Source of the DNA: Candidatus Cloacimonetes bacterium HGW-Cloacimonetes-2
Lineage (GTDB): Bacteria > Cloacimonadota > Cloacimonadia > Cloacimonadales > Cloacimonadaceae
Reading direction: 5' to 3'
Length of the DNA: 64,000 nt
Assembly: GCA_002842035.1 (NCBI GenBank)
Contig: PHBP01000003.1
Location: 186,001 to 250,000, forward strand
Of this stretch, positions 27,087 through 36,394 are shown piece by piece. Each line of letters opens with the position of its first letter. The first letter of the stretch is position 1. Below the pieces are notes generated by a model. That model worked only from the letters and a program-made list of their open reading frames with translations, was not told where the DNA came from and made no database searches. A program made the translations under genes and the position numbers.

Positions 27087-30000
27087 TTATTTAACCAGAA
27101 CCATTTTTTTGATCTGATTGTCGGCGCGGCTGCTGAGCTTGTAATAGTAAACTCCGGAGGAAACGTTGTTTCCATTATCGTCTTTACCATCCCAAACAAG
27201 GCTGTGATTACCGCGCGTCAACTCACCACGATGCAGAGATTTAACGAGCTGTCCACGATTGTTGTAAACCGAAAGGTTGTAATCCGGACGACTTTCTTGG
27301 ATCTCGAAACTGATCGTAGTAGTCGGGTTGAAGGGATTCGGGTAGTTTTGGATCAATCTGAATGCAGCCGGGCTGGTGATTCCCGGATCGCAAATTGCGA
27401 CGTCCTCATTGCCGACTTTATGCATATACAAGCCCAAAATCTCGGTCTTACCACTGGAGCGACCGTCTGCCCACATCACGTATGCAGCGGTTCCGACGGT
27501 AGTGGCGATCGGTTCATACTGGAATTTGGCGACGTCGCAAAGCACGAGTCCGGCACCGGGATAAATCAAGCTGCCGTTATTGCGTATATAGTTGTAATAT
27601 ATGTCACTTTCGCCATAGGTATAATCCGACCAGGCAGCAACCAGGCCGCTATTTGCGAAACGTGCAATAGTAGGATTGGTCTGAGTGGAATCGATCTGGA
27701 CTACGTAGTTTCCGAGAGCATTCCACAGAGGGTTGCCGGTAAGGCTGTATTTGCTTGCCATTATATCGTGCATACCGTTGATATTCTCTGCCCAAACGAC
27801 TGTGACGCCGCTGGGATCGCTATTCAGAGCTGCGAATTCCTGTTCTCTGCTGTTGTCGGCAAGGCTTACACCCTCATCATTCCAGAGGCGTTCACCGGTC
27901 GGCGAAAGGATCTGGCCATAATAGTTCAGAATGAAGTCTGTGCGAATGTCTTTCCAGGCTATGAAGATACCGTTGTTGGTCAAGACAGACTTGGCTTGGA
28001 ATTGCATTGCATCATAGTTGCTGTAGCTGCTGGCACGAATACCATCGTTTGGCCATCCGGCATAAGGGGTGCCATTGGCTTGCATCCTTTTTACATAGAC
28101 TATTCTGGGATCGCCCAATGAATTGACTCTTTCCCACACGTAGTAAGTATCCACGATATCGGAAATTGTGCATTCAGCAATACCTTCGATAGTGCCAAGA
28201 TCGGATATCAGAATGCCATTTGGGCCCCATTGTTTCTGGTTATTTTGGATCTTCTGGCCAAATACTTGGTAAACATAAAGACCATTGGTATAAACCAGTC
28301 CGGACCAACCAATGTAAAAAGCACCATCAACGTAGCTGATCTTGGGCTCCATTTGCCTGAGGGGAGATTCATCAGTCATTTCAAGACCGGTATCACCCCA
28401 GAGTCTTTCACCGGTGGGGGAGATGAGCTGGGCATAGATCTTGGGATTGGCATTGCGTTTGTCTTCCCAAACTATGGCAATATGTCCATCGGGAGTGACG
28501 ACACCCTGAGGAGTAAGTTGCTCGGCACCAACGGATACAGTAACAGGACGACCATTGGTCTCAAGAGCGACTGTGTTATCGGGATTGACAATCTGGAAGT
28601 AAATCTGATAGCCAATATTGGCGAAACGAGTGTCTTGCCAGATCGCTACAACATCGGTGGAGCGCGGAAGCAGGTGATAGTTCTGCAGGGGGGTGTCGCC
28701 AGACAAACCCCAGAATACCTCGACACCGTTGTCGGCAAGCTGGGCAACTCCGGCAGTATTCAGCACTTGATAGTAGATACCAACGCTGCCATTGCGGATG
28801 TCCATCCAGTTGATAAAGATATTGTTGTTTGCCACTTTGATCAGCGAGCCGGATTGCTCGTGAGGAGCAGTGCATACTGCAAGACCACCGGGAGTCCAAA
28901 GAGCAGTACCGCTACCATTGATATGCTGGGCATAAATGTCATAGTTGGGAGCATTTCCGTTACGGGTGTCATCCCAAACCATATAGGCACCGCCGTTGTT
29001 ATCGGCAGCCAGGCGGGGACTGTATTGTCCGAAAGGAGCATCAGCGATGTTTACACCACCTGCAGCCCAGAGCAAGGAACCGGAGTTACTTATCTTCTGA
29101 GCGAAAAGATCAGGGTTTTGGTTGTCAAGACGAAAGTCTTCCCACACAACTATAACACCGTGGTCGGAGGTTGCCACGATACGGGGATTGAGTTGAGGAG
29201 CGGCAGTAGTGGCGGAATCATCAATCACTACAAAGGGATCAGGCCACATCAGTTGACCCTGCAGATTGATCTTCTGTCCATAGATATTATCATCGACTGC
29301 AGGTTGATTCTTCCATATAAGAGCAAACTCACCATTACCAAGCGGTGCCATACGGACGCTGTTTTGGTTTCCTGCTCCGGAAGCAATCAGCAGGGGTTGG
29401 GTCCAAGCCATAGTTCCTGCGGGAAGGAATCTCTTTACATAAATATCGTCATTGCCGACGTAGCTGTGTGTATAAGCAATCATCAAGCCACCCTGTCCAT
29501 CAGGGAACATAGTGTTTTGAATCTCGTCTCCAACTCCATTGGCTACAGGAATACCATTTGCTGTCCATACTGGAGCACCTGTGCTGCTGAGTCTTTGGGC
29601 ATAAAGGTCTTTGGAAGGATTACGGCTATCACCCCATACTATGTAAGCACCGCCATCAGCATCGGGCTCGATATTGAGACCTATCTGAATAGCAAAGAAG
29701 TCACATACGGGGACACCGCCGTCTTGCCACATTCTTTGGCCATTGCCATCGATCTTTTGAGCATAGACGTTTCCATCCAGATCGTTTGAGAAATCGATCC
29801 AGGCAATAATGTAGTTGTTGTCAGAGGTTCTGGTAATGACAGGGTCTTCCTGACGGTCGGGCTTTCCATCAATCAGGACAGGCTCATTCCAGAGCATCTG
29901 GCCAGTTGCGCTTACTTTCTGAGCCCAGAGATCTCGTTCTCCGAGCTTGGTATCGCTCCAAACATAAATGGCTGCACCATCAGGGGTGTCTGTGCCGGTT

Positions 30001-30116
30001 CTGAACCATTCGATATTGACGCCCTGACGAATAGGGATTGCATCATCCCAGAGAGTGTTCGCGGCAAGCACGCCACAAAGCACGGTCAGGAGCATAATAA
30101 AGCTTATCTGTTTCAC
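27087..30116 (-). CDS. Secreted repeat protein (WxxG/YAQK repeats) with FlgD-like sorting domain
   Basis: 1009 residues. The GTG at 30116 is preferred: AAGGAG lies 6 bases before it, while the upstream ATG touches the Shine-Dalgarno sequence. Signal peptide (M)KQISFIMLLTVLCGVLAA. The body is about 14 repeats of ~50 residues with consensus 'D(I/L)YAQ(K/R)(I/V)...G...W...G..V', e.g. NVYAQKIDGNGQRMWQDGG, DLYAQRLSSTGAPVWTANG, DLFAQKISNSGSLLWAAGG; likely a beta-propeller or long beta solenoid. C-terminus YPNPFNPTTTISFEI ... GVYYYKL ... KKMVLVK is a FlgD-like sorting domain. Surface exposed; ligand unknown. Confidence 0.85.
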   Translation of the reverse strand: MKQISFIMLLTVLCGVLAANTLWDDAIPIRQGVNIEWFRTGTDTPDGAAIYVWSDTKLGERDLWAQKVSATGQMLWNEPVLIDGKPDRQEDPVITRTSDNNYIIAWIDFSNDLDGNVYAQKIDGNGQRMWQDGGVPVCDFFAIQIGLNIEPDADGGAYIVWGDSRNPSKDLYAQRLSSTGAPVWTANGIPVANGVGDEIQNTMFPDGQGGLMIAYTHSYVGNDDIYVKRFLPAGTMAWTQPLLIASGAGNQNSVRMAPLGNGEFALIWKNQPAVDDNIYGQKINLQGQLMWPDPFVVIDDSATTAAPQLNPRIVATSDHGVIVVWEDFRLDNQNPDLFAQKISNSGSLLWAAGGVNIADAPFGQYSPRLAADNNGGAYMVWDDTRNGNAPNYDIYAQHINGSGTALWTPGGLAVCTAPHEQSGSLIKVANNNIFINWMDIRNGSVGIYYQVLNTAGVAQLADNGVEVFWGLSGDTPLQNYHLLPRSTDVVAIWQDTRFANIGYQIYFQIVNPDNTVALETNGRPVTVSVGAEQLTPQGVVTPDGHIAIVWEDKRNANPKIYAQLISPTGERLWGDTGLEMTDESPLRQMEPKISYVDGAFYIGWSGLVYTNGLYVYQVFGQKIQNNQKQWGPNGILISDLGTIEGIAECTISDIVDTYYVWERVNSLGDPRIVYVKRMQANGTPYAGWPNDGIRASSYSNYDAMQFQAKSVLTNNGIFIAWKDIRTDFILNYYGQILSPTGERLWNDEGVSLADNSREQEFAALNSDPSGVTVVWAENINGMHDIMASKYSLTGNPLWNALGNYVVQIDSTQTNPTIARFANSGLVAAWSDYTYGESDIYYNYIRNNGSLIYPGAGLVLCDVAKFQYEPIATTVGTAAYVMWADGRSSGKTEILGLYMHKVGNEDVAICDPGITSPAAFRLIQNYPNPFNPTTTISFEIQESRPDYNLSVYNNRGQLVKSLHRGELTRGNHSLVWDGKDDNGNNVSSGVYYYKLSSRADNQIKKMVLVK

Positions 30117-30275
30117 AGGCATCTCCTTATATTATTATCTTGATAGTCGGTATGCATTCATATGGCTTTACACAACCATATCCAATTACGTTTGTGCAAG
30201 AAGTCTTCCAAAAAGCAGGATAATCACATAATAAACGAAAGCAAGAAGCATTTGAGCCATAAATGAAGAATTCTC

Positions 30276-30303
30276 TTGACACAGAAAGGCCATTGTGAAT
30301 CTT
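30276..30303 (+). promoter_or_regulatory. Probable promoter of tRNA-Phe
   Basis: TTGACA (30276-30281), 16 bases, AATCTT (30298-30303). The -35 is perfect and the -10 is weak. It sits just upstream of the tRNA. Confidence 0.4.
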
Positions 30304-30314
30304 TGGCAAAAATC

Positions 30315-30390
30315 GGCGAGATAGCTCAGCAGGTAGAGCAGAGGCCTGAAAAGCCTTGTGTCCCCAGTTCGATTCTGGGTCTTGCCACCA
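30315..30390 (+). tRNA. tRNA-Phe (GAA)
   Basis: 76 nt with CCA encoded. Acceptor GGCGAGA/TCTTGCC, D-stem GCTC/GAGC, anticodon stem GAGGC/GCCTT with loop CTGAAAA (anticodon GAA), T-arm CCCAG-TTCGATT-CTGGG. Confidence 0.97.
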
Positions 30391-30397
30391 GATTTGA

Positions 30398-30428
30398 GGA
30401 CGTCCCCAGGGGCGTCCCTTTTCTTTTA
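30398..30428 (+). terminator. Terminator after tRNA-Phe
   Basis: GGACG/CGTCC with inner C/G pairs (30398-30417), then TTTTCTTTT. It ends 2 bases before the ATG of the next gene. Confidence 0.7.
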
Positions 30429-30429
30429 T

Positions 30430-31959
30430 ATGAACTACATCTTACGCAACCTCCGAGTGCCGGTATCGAGCAGCCCCAGCTTTGAAGCAGAGCTGAAGAA
30501 GAAGCTGCGTCTCCCATCCGATGCTTATAATGTAGAGAGAATCATCCGCAGGGCAGTAGATACACGCAGCAAAAATCATCCATACTATGATTATAGCCTG
30601 GAGCTCACTTTCCAAGGCAAAGTGCCAACCCACAATGATTTACTCCCAATCAAGCCCGCTGAAGAGCCAATATTTTCACCACACATATTGGGTGATTCCA
30701 GACCAGTTATCATTGGGATGGGTCCTGCAGGACTCTTTTGCGCTTTGGCGATGGTAGAAAATGGACTCCAGCCTATCATCTGCGATCGTGGAAAAGCCTT
30801 GGAGGATAGAGCATTGGACGTGCAAGCCAGCTGGGCTGGAGCTGATCCGGATCCCGAATCAAACGTCCAGTTTGGCGAAGGCGGTGCAGGTACTTTCTCC
30901 GATGGCAAGCTCACCAGCCGTGGTATGGACCCGGTGATCGGCAGAGTCTTTGACCTCCTGGTCGAGTTCGGGGCTGATCCCGCCATCAAATTCGAAGCCC
31001 TCCCGCACTGTGGCACCGATGGAATCAGAGCTTTGGTGCAAAGAATCCGCTCTTATCTCATCAGTAAAGGTGTAGAATTCCGCTATTCCACCTGCTTGAT
31101 AGATATCCAATTCGAAAGCCAAAGCCTGCGAAAGATTCGCCTGAACGATGATTGGCAGGACTGTGAGACACTAATTCTAGCCTTGGGTAATTCGGCCCGC
31201 GATACTTTTAGGATGCTCCACAAACGCAAGATTCCTATGGAAGCGAAACCTTTTGCCGTGGGCTATCGAATTGAGCACCATCAAGATGCCATCAATAAGG
31301 CTATCTATGGCTCTCAGAAATGGACTGAACTGCTTGGCCCCGCGACCTATCGCCTTGCCCACAAAGGAGTTTATAGCTTTTGCATGTGTCCCGGAGGTGA
31401 GGTCATTGCCGCATCATCCAGCCCCGGAACTATCGTTACAAACGGGATGAGCTATAGCCATCGCAAGGGCAAATTCTGCAACAGTGCGATCGTCTCAGGC
31501 GTCGATGAAAAGATTTATGGGGAAGGCTTGTTTGCCGGAATGGATTTCCAGGAACGCATTGAAAAGGCCTCTCACAACCCTCTAAATGCTGCTCCGGCAG
31601 AGGATTTGGATTCGTTCCTAAGCAATCAAACACCGCGTCTCTCCGATGAAGTCTCTTACCGTCCCGCGGTCGTTTGTAGAGAACTATCGACAGTTTATCC
31701 AGTGCTGGTCACGAATCAGATAAAAAGCGCTTTACAGAGATTTGGCAGCGTTTTGAGTGGGTTCAACAGAGATGCGGTTCTGATCGCTCCCGAGACTCGC
31801 ACATCCTCCCCGGTGAGGATTACAAGGGATTCTCAGACTCGCGGATCAATGGGGTTACAAGGCATATTTCCGATCGGAGAAGGTTCAGGTTATGCAGGTG
31901 GAATTATCAGCAGTGCTGCCGATGGATTCCGAACAGGCTTAATAATGAGAATCAGGTGA
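30430..31959 (+). CDS. COG2509-type FAD-dependent oxidoreductase
   Basis: 509 residues. FAD-binding VIIGMGPAGLFCALAMVENG near 98-117, an NVQFGEGGAGTFSDGKLTSR segment typical of the COG2509 'uncharacterised FAD-dependent dehydrogenase' family, and the C-terminal FAD motif GEGSGYAGGIISSAADG. The N-terminal ~90 residues are the family's small accessory domain. Soluble; substrate not known. The start MNYILRNLRVPV at 30430 has no Shine-Dalgarno sequence and follows a terminator. The upstream frame reads through the tRNA and was rejected. Confidence 0.88.
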   Translation: MNYILRNLRVPVSSSPSFEAELKKKLRLPSDAYNVERIIRRAVDTRSKNHPYYDYSLELTFQGKVPTHNDLLPIKPAEEPIFSPHILGDSRPVIIGMGPAGLFCALAMVENGLQPIICDRGKALEDRALDVQASWAGADPDPESNVQFGEGGAGTFSDGKLTSRGMDPVIGRVFDLLVEFGADPAIKFEALPHCGTDGIRALVQRIRSYLISKGVEFRYSTCLIDIQFESQSLRKIRLNDDWQDCETLILALGNSARDTFRMLHKRKIPMEAKPFAVGYRIEHHQDAINKAIYGSQKWTELLGPATYRLAHKGVYSFCMCPGGEVIAASSSPGTIVTNGMSYSHRKGKFCNSAIVSGVDEKIYGEGLFAGMDFQERIEKASHNPLNAAPAEDLDSFLSNQTPRLSDEVSYRPAVVCRELSTVYPVLVTNQIKSALQRFGSVLSGFNRDAVLIAPETRTSSPVRITRDSQTRGSMGLQGIFPIGEGSGYAGGIISSAADGFRTGLIMRIR

Positions 31960-31962
31960 GAA

Positions 31963-32334
31963 ATGCCTAGAATATTGGTAATTGAAGACGATAGCAGTTT
32001 CCGCAACGTCCTTGTTCAGATGCTTGAGAAGGCGGGGCATACTGTACGCTCTGCCGAAGATGGCAACAAAGCCCTCGAGATCTGTCCAGTTTTTCAGCCC
32101 GATGTTGTATTGACCGACATTATTATGCCGGACAAAGAAGGTCTCGAGACCATTCAGGAACTGCTGCAACTCTGCCCTCAGATGCGCATTATTGCGATGT
32201 CCGGTGGAGGAAGAGTCGGCCCCGACAGCTATCTACCTCTCGCAAAGAAACTTGGAGCCAAAGCCACACTGCAGAAACCATTTATGCGGGATGAATTGAT
32301 GGCTGCAATTTCCGAAGTACTGGAATCAGATTAA
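31963..32334 (+). CDS. Stand-alone response regulator receiver protein
   Basis: 123 residues, CheY-like. Acidic pocket E8-D9-D10, phospho-acceptor D52 (LTDIIMP), S80 and K105 (QKPF). No output domain. It starts 3 bases after the COG2509 gene, so the two are cotranscribed; no histidine kinase is nearby. It may relay a signal to an unlinked partner. Confidence 0.9.
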   Translation: MPRILVIEDDSSFRNVLVQMLEKAGHTVRSAEDGNKALEICPVFQPDVVLTDIIMPDKEGLETIQELLQLCPQMRIIAMSGGGRVGPDSYLPLAKKLGAKATLQKPFMRDELMAAISEVLESD

Positions 32335-32448
32335 TCTCCATAGGCTCCTACAATCAGTTCGCTACGGCCACTGTAAAAATCTATTCATCAGTAATATAGC
32401 CTCTCTACAGATCCGTTCCACCTAATATCGATATCCTGTTGCTCTCCC

Positions 32449-32507
32449 CTTGATAGGATGCTTGTATCCTGCTTCTACCCTGCTTGAATCCTGCATGAAC
32501 AAGCAGG
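32449..32507 (-). repeat. Dispersed 11-bp repeat element, copy 4
   Basis: On the minus strand: TTGTTCATGCAGGATTC, AAGCAGGGTAG, AAGCAGGATAC, AAGCATCCTATCAAGG. The plus-strand flank to the right (GAAACAACTG ... TTTCATTGAAAGAG) matches copy 2. Located between the convergent receiver gene and glycosyltransferase gene, in a 240-base gap with no gene. Confidence 0.85.
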
Positions 32508-32574
32508 AAACAACTGATAAACAAGTGTTTAGGATGATTTCATTGAAAGAGGGCGGATAAAGTGACTGTGCTGC

Positions 32575-33636
32575 CTATTGCCTACTCAGGTTCTCTATTA
32601 ATTCCCTAAGTGATGCTAAACGCTTATCAAAAGAGAAATTATCTTTGATCCAGGATGAGATGTCGTGAGGTGAATACTCGGAATTTAGAGCTTGTTTGAT
32701 TGCTTTTTGGAGGAGTTGAGGATCTCGGTTCTCAAGCAAATAGCCAAATCCCCCGATGACTGTCGGAATGCCGGAAACCTGTGAACCAACCGGAATGCAT
32801 CCGCATAACATTGCCTCCATCAAGGCATTAGGCATTCCCTCGGAGATCGATGCCTGCACAAAGACTTTGCTGGTCTCCAAGAGTGGAATCAATTGCGCCT
32901 GAGGCAGATAGTCCATTATCTGCAGATTATGAATAGATTCTACGCAGTATTTTTTTTGAATCTCCCCGTGCCACTGCTTTCTGATTCCCACGATGATGAA
33001 ATCTATCTCCGGCATAGACTTAGCCGCATCAAACAGCAGGTCGTAACCCTTGTTTACAATGTCCATAAATCGAGGTGTCGTACCAATTGCGATGACTCTG
33101 TTTTGACGGGTTTTGCTAAGATCGACAACACCCTGATAACTCACTGCGTTATAGACTGTTTTGCAGGGAGTAGAGAGCTTTGGAACGAGGTTTTGGACTC
33201 CTTCGAGGTGTCCTCTGGGATTGTAGTAGGTATTGGAGCTCCTGATCAAAGCCTCGTGATTAGAGACGATCAGAGAGCAGCGGCGAAGAGCGTAAGATGC
33301 TGCCATAGAGCGATATCTGTGAGTGAAAACACCCATACCGAGCTCCGGATAGGATACTGCGTCGTAACCACCTACAAAGATCAGGGTCTTCAGTTTTCTA
33401 ATACTGCAAATGGCGGTGGCAAGCGCGGAATGGTAATCGGCAAACCATATCAGCACAATCGATTGCGTAGGTGCAAAGAGCAAACGGAGACACATCGTGA
33501 TCAAGCCCCTGGCATAGGCTATTCTGCCTTGATCCTGGCGAATGTAAATGCTTGTCAGAGAGCCGATACGGCGGAGAATACGCTCTTCAAGACGGATGAA
33601 AGTTGATTGGCTGGGTTTGATCAGAATCAGCTTCAC
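32575..33636 (-). CDS. Glycosyltransferase, GT4-like
   Basis: 353 residues, GT-B fold. The C-terminal donor-binding region SEGMPNALMEAMLCGCIPV with the E-x7-E pattern, then GSQVSGIPTVIG, is typical of GT4 enzymes. Retaining transferase acting on the cytoplasmic side in polysaccharide assembly; sugar unknown. Last gene of the xseA-GHL10-flippase-GT-GT operon, 2 bases after the previous gene. Confidence 0.87.
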   Translation of the reverse strand: MKLILIKPSQSTFIRLEERILRRIGSLTSIYIRQDQGRIAYARGLITMCLRLLFAPTQSIVLIWFADYHSALATAICSIRKLKTLIFVGGYDAVSYPELGMGVFTHRYRSMAASYALRRCSLIVSNHEALIRSSNTYYNPRGHLEGVQNLVPKLSTPCKTVYNAVSYQGVVDLSKTRQNRVIAIGTTPRFMDIVNKGYDLLFDAAKSMPEIDFIIVGIRKQWHGEIQKKYCVESIHNLQIMDYLPQAQLIPLLETSKVFVQASISEGMPNALMEAMLCGCIPVGSQVSGIPTVIGGFGYLLENRDPQLLQKAIKQALNSEYSPHDISSWIKDNFSFDKRLASLRELIENLSRQ

Positions 33637-33638
33637 AT

Positions 33639-34928
33639 CTATTCCTTGAACTCGCGTATCAGCTCTGCGAGCTCTCCTGCCTGAATTTGGCGTGAATAGA
33701 GCCGGATGTATTCGGGATCGGGTTTTTGATCTATATCCGATCCTTCTGCCCAGCAGGTATAGAGCTTTAGCAACTCGTGTTTTATACGGGGGATGTCCAT
33801 ATAGTCAGAAACCAGTCCCAGACCGCTTTTAAGGACTATTTCAGCGGCTTTTCCATTGGGTGGGACGATAGCGAGGATGGGTTTGTAGCTGCGGATGTAA
33901 TCAAAGATCTTGCCAGTGATGACCGATTCAGTGTTTGCTCCGGAGGGAATGTAGAGCAGTAAAGCGCTTGCAGCCTGCATTTCTGTGAGAGTGCTGCTGT
34001 GCGTCATAAATCCCTCAATCTGTACTACAGAGCGAATCAAGGCTGAATCAATGTAACTCCCGAAGATGAAGGCAGGGTTGTTTTTGCCTATTATGCGCAC
34101 ACGGAAAAGCATTGGATCGAGCTTTTGCTCTTGCACTAAGTCTTCAATAGCTTTCCAGAGGGAATCGGGCTGGCGTCGATCGTAAAAACTGCCGGTGTAA
34201 AGCAGCGTGAATCTATCGGGCTTGGAGGGCACTGCCAGGCGTGAGAAATCAGCTTCATCAAAGCCATTTGGGATTACTCGAAAGGGACGCTTTGCGAGGA
34301 ATGAGTAGCGTTTTAGGAAGTTGCTCCGCATTTGTTCAGTAAGATAAACCATACCGGCTGTGGAAGATAAGACTCTGGCTTCCCAGAGCATTTCCCTGGT
34401 CTGAGAGCGATGAGGATAATCGCTGTTGATACGTTCGGGGTTGTTAGTCCATTCGTCACGAAAGTCGCAGATATAGCGCATATTGTATTTGGACTTGAGA
34501 CGTAATCCCAAGAATAATACCGAAGGCGGTCCGCTGCTGATTACGGCAAGTTCGAGCTTGTCTTCGATACGCAGTAAACGGTCGAGGGCAGTCTTGGCAA
34601 TCCTGCGGGATAGGATGTATTGATCGGGTATGAAGATGGATTGGCTGAAGAATTTGACCAGCTTTCCCATACGCAATCCGTAAAGGAGCTTGTAGATCCA
34701 GGAGAGATCAATCGCCGGGAACCGATAGACTTTGGTGGATTGGGGTATTTCTTTGAGTAGGCTCTTGTCTTTGGGATACTTTAGGGCAAAGGGACTCATG
34801 CATAGCACAGTACAATCTATACCATACTCTGCCAGATACTTAACCATCTTTAGACTGCGAATGGCAGCGACACCTCCCAGAGGTGGGAAGTAATAAGCAA
34901 TGTAGAGAATCCGGATACGATCTGTCAT
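33639..34928 (-). CDS. Glycosyltransferase family protein
   Basis: 429 residues. N-terminal ILYIAYYFPPLGGVAAIRSLKMVKYLAEYG is the usual GT4 acceptor-domain opening, with YICDFRDEWTNNP and RFTLLYTGSFYDRRQPDSLWKA in the donor half. The start overlaps the flippase stop by 4 bases. Probably adds a sugar to a lipid-linked glycan exported by the adjacent flippase; specificity unknown. Confidence 0.85.
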   Translation of the reverse strand: MTDRIRILYIAYYFPPLGGVAAIRSLKMVKYLAEYGIDCTVLCMSPFALKYPKDKSLLKEIPQSTKVYRFPAIDLSWIYKLLYGLRMGKLVKFFSQSIFIPDQYILSRRIAKTALDRLLRIEDKLELAVISSGPPSVLFLGLRLKSKYNMRYICDFRDEWTNNPERINSDYPHRSQTREMLWEARVLSSTAGMVYLTEQMRSNFLKRYSFLAKRPFRVIPNGFDEADFSRLAVPSKPDRFTLLYTGSFYDRRQPDSLWKAIEDLVQEQKLDPMLFRVRIIGKNNPAFIFGSYIDSALIRSVVQIEGFMTHSSTLTEMQAASALLLYIPSGANTESVITGKIFDYIRSYKPILAIVPPNGKAAEIVLKSGLGLVSDYMDIPRIKHELLKLYTCWAEGSDIDQKPDPEYIRLYSRQIQAGELAELIREFKE

Positions 34929-36394
34929 CTTGTCCTCTGGATTAATCCCTCTATGTAAGTCTTTATGCTTGCAATGTCATAGGGTAGTATTGCACCAAGC
35001 AGGTAAGCAACCGCGAGATAGCAGATGCTAAAGATGCTGCCTCCAATGATCAGATTGAGCCAAATGCTCTCGATGAAGCTGATAGTCCAAAAGCTTATCA
35101 ATCCGGCAATAAGAGCAGAGAGCAAAGTCCGGCCTATTTGCAGCCACGGTATCATAAGGCCTAGCTGGAACTTCAGCTTCGATTTGATCCAATAAAGATA
35201 TAGAGCCATACTAGCATAAGTAACAATCACTGTCGCAATAGCCGGGCCTTTCATCTTGAGAGGTGTATTCACTAAAATGAGATTTAGACCAAGGTTTAGG
35301 CTAAGAGTAAAGATAGCGTTATAGAGGATGTATTTAGTACGGTTCAAAGCCTGAAAGAGAATCCCGTAGCTGCCGATCCTTACCAGTAGGGCAATCAGAT
35401 AGATCTGAAAGTAGATACTGGCGCTGCTGTAACGATCTGAGTAGAGGATTGAGATGATGTCTGATGCCAGGACAAAGCACAAGGCTGCTATTGGTATTAT
35501 CAGAAGAGCGTTCTTGCGCATTGCTGCCCGATACAGCATTGTTACCTGGGACTTGTCCGTGTGTGAACTGATTGCTGGCAGGATGACTGAATTGACTGAA
35601 TTGGTGAGTATCCCTACGAAGGGAAGCTCCATCGCGCCAATAGAAAAGATTGCATACTGAGCCGGACTAAAGAATCCTGAGATTACAAACTTGTCCAGCT
35701 GTACTGTCAATACACCTATTATGGAGGATAGACCCAGTGGCAGTGAGTAGCTGAATTGCTGCTTGTAAAAGTCCTTGTCCCAGCTATATGCGATACTCAT
35801 AGTACGGAGTTTCAGCCTGACGTAAATCCACTGCAGGAAGGCAGAAAGCATCAAGCCCAGCACTATCATCTCCAGCTTGCGGAAGAACAAGGCAGTTCCC
35901 AGGATCAGGACAAAATCTGTGACTATTGTGAACAGGGTAAACCTGATTACTCTATCGCTGCGCTTCATTCCCATCATAATGGAGCTGTAAACCTGGCTCA
36001 GAAACATAAAGATTGGATATCCGGCAAAGATCAGTAGCAGACAGCTCAGCTGTGGATTGGAGAATGATTGTGCTATCATTCCTCTAAAGAATAGTATCCC
36101 TCCGAACATCAGCAGTGCCAGGATACTTATCATATCCACTATGCGAGATACAAGACGCTTCCTATCAAGGTCGTCGCTGATCTTTGGTATGAAGTAAAGC
36201 ATACTCTGGGGTATTCCCAGCAGGAGTACAGTCGAGAAGGTCGTGTAGATCAGGAAAAGCTGTCTGTAGCTACCATAGTCTTCAGGCGTAAGCATCCTTG
36301 CCAGAACGATGCCTATCAGAGACTTCATAATGAAGCGGAAGCTCTCTGTCGCGGAGAGCAAGCCTGCCTGCTTGGTTAGGCTTTGATCCTTCAT
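34925..36394 (-). CDS. Wzx-like polysaccharide flippase (MOP superfamily)
   Basis: 489 residues with about 12-14 membrane segments. Starts with SLTKQAGLLSATESFRFIMKSLIGIVLARMLTPEDYG, a typical Wzx opening. It likely moves undecaprenyl-linked oligosaccharides across the inner membrane. Overlaps the GHL10-like gene and the downstream glycosyltransferase by 4 bases each. No wzy polymerase is seen in the window. Confidence 0.87.
   Translation of the reverse strand: MKDQSLTKQAGLLSATESFRFIMKSLIGIVLARMLTPEDYGSYRQLFLIYTTFSTVLLLGIPQSMLYFIPKISDDLDRKRLVSRIVDMISILALLMFGGILFFRGMIAQSFSNPQLSCLLLIFAGYPIFMFLSQVYSSIMMGMKRSDRVIRFTLFTIVTDFVLILGTALFFRKLEMIVLGLMLSAFLQWIYVRLKLRTMSIAYSWDKDFYKQQFSYSLPLGLSSIIGVLTVQLDKFVISGFFSPAQYAIFSIGAMELPFVGILTNSVNSVILPAISSHTDKSQVTMLYRAAMRKNALLIIPIAALCFVLASDIISILYSDRYSSASIYFQIYLIALLVRIGSYGILFQALNRTKYILYNAIFTLSLNLGLNLILVNTPLKMKGPAIATVIVTYASMALYLYWIKSKLKFQLGLMIPWLQIGRTLLSALIAGLISFWTISFIESIWLNLIIGGSIFSICYLAVAYLLGAILPYDIASIKTYIEGLIQRTR

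Noticed and set aside
26949-28121. 390-codon plus-strand frame running from the repeat element into the next gene's antisense
   Set aside because: It starts inside the 11-bp repeats and then is antisense to a well-supported gene.
28230-29789. 519-codon plus-strand open frame
   Set aside because: Lies wholly antisense inside the 1009-residue repeat protein, has no Shine-Dalgarno sequence, signal or motif, and its periodic composition mirrors the repeats on the other strand.
30358-30429. Extended N-terminus of the COG2509 protein
   Set aside because: It would translate part of tRNA-Phe and the terminator.
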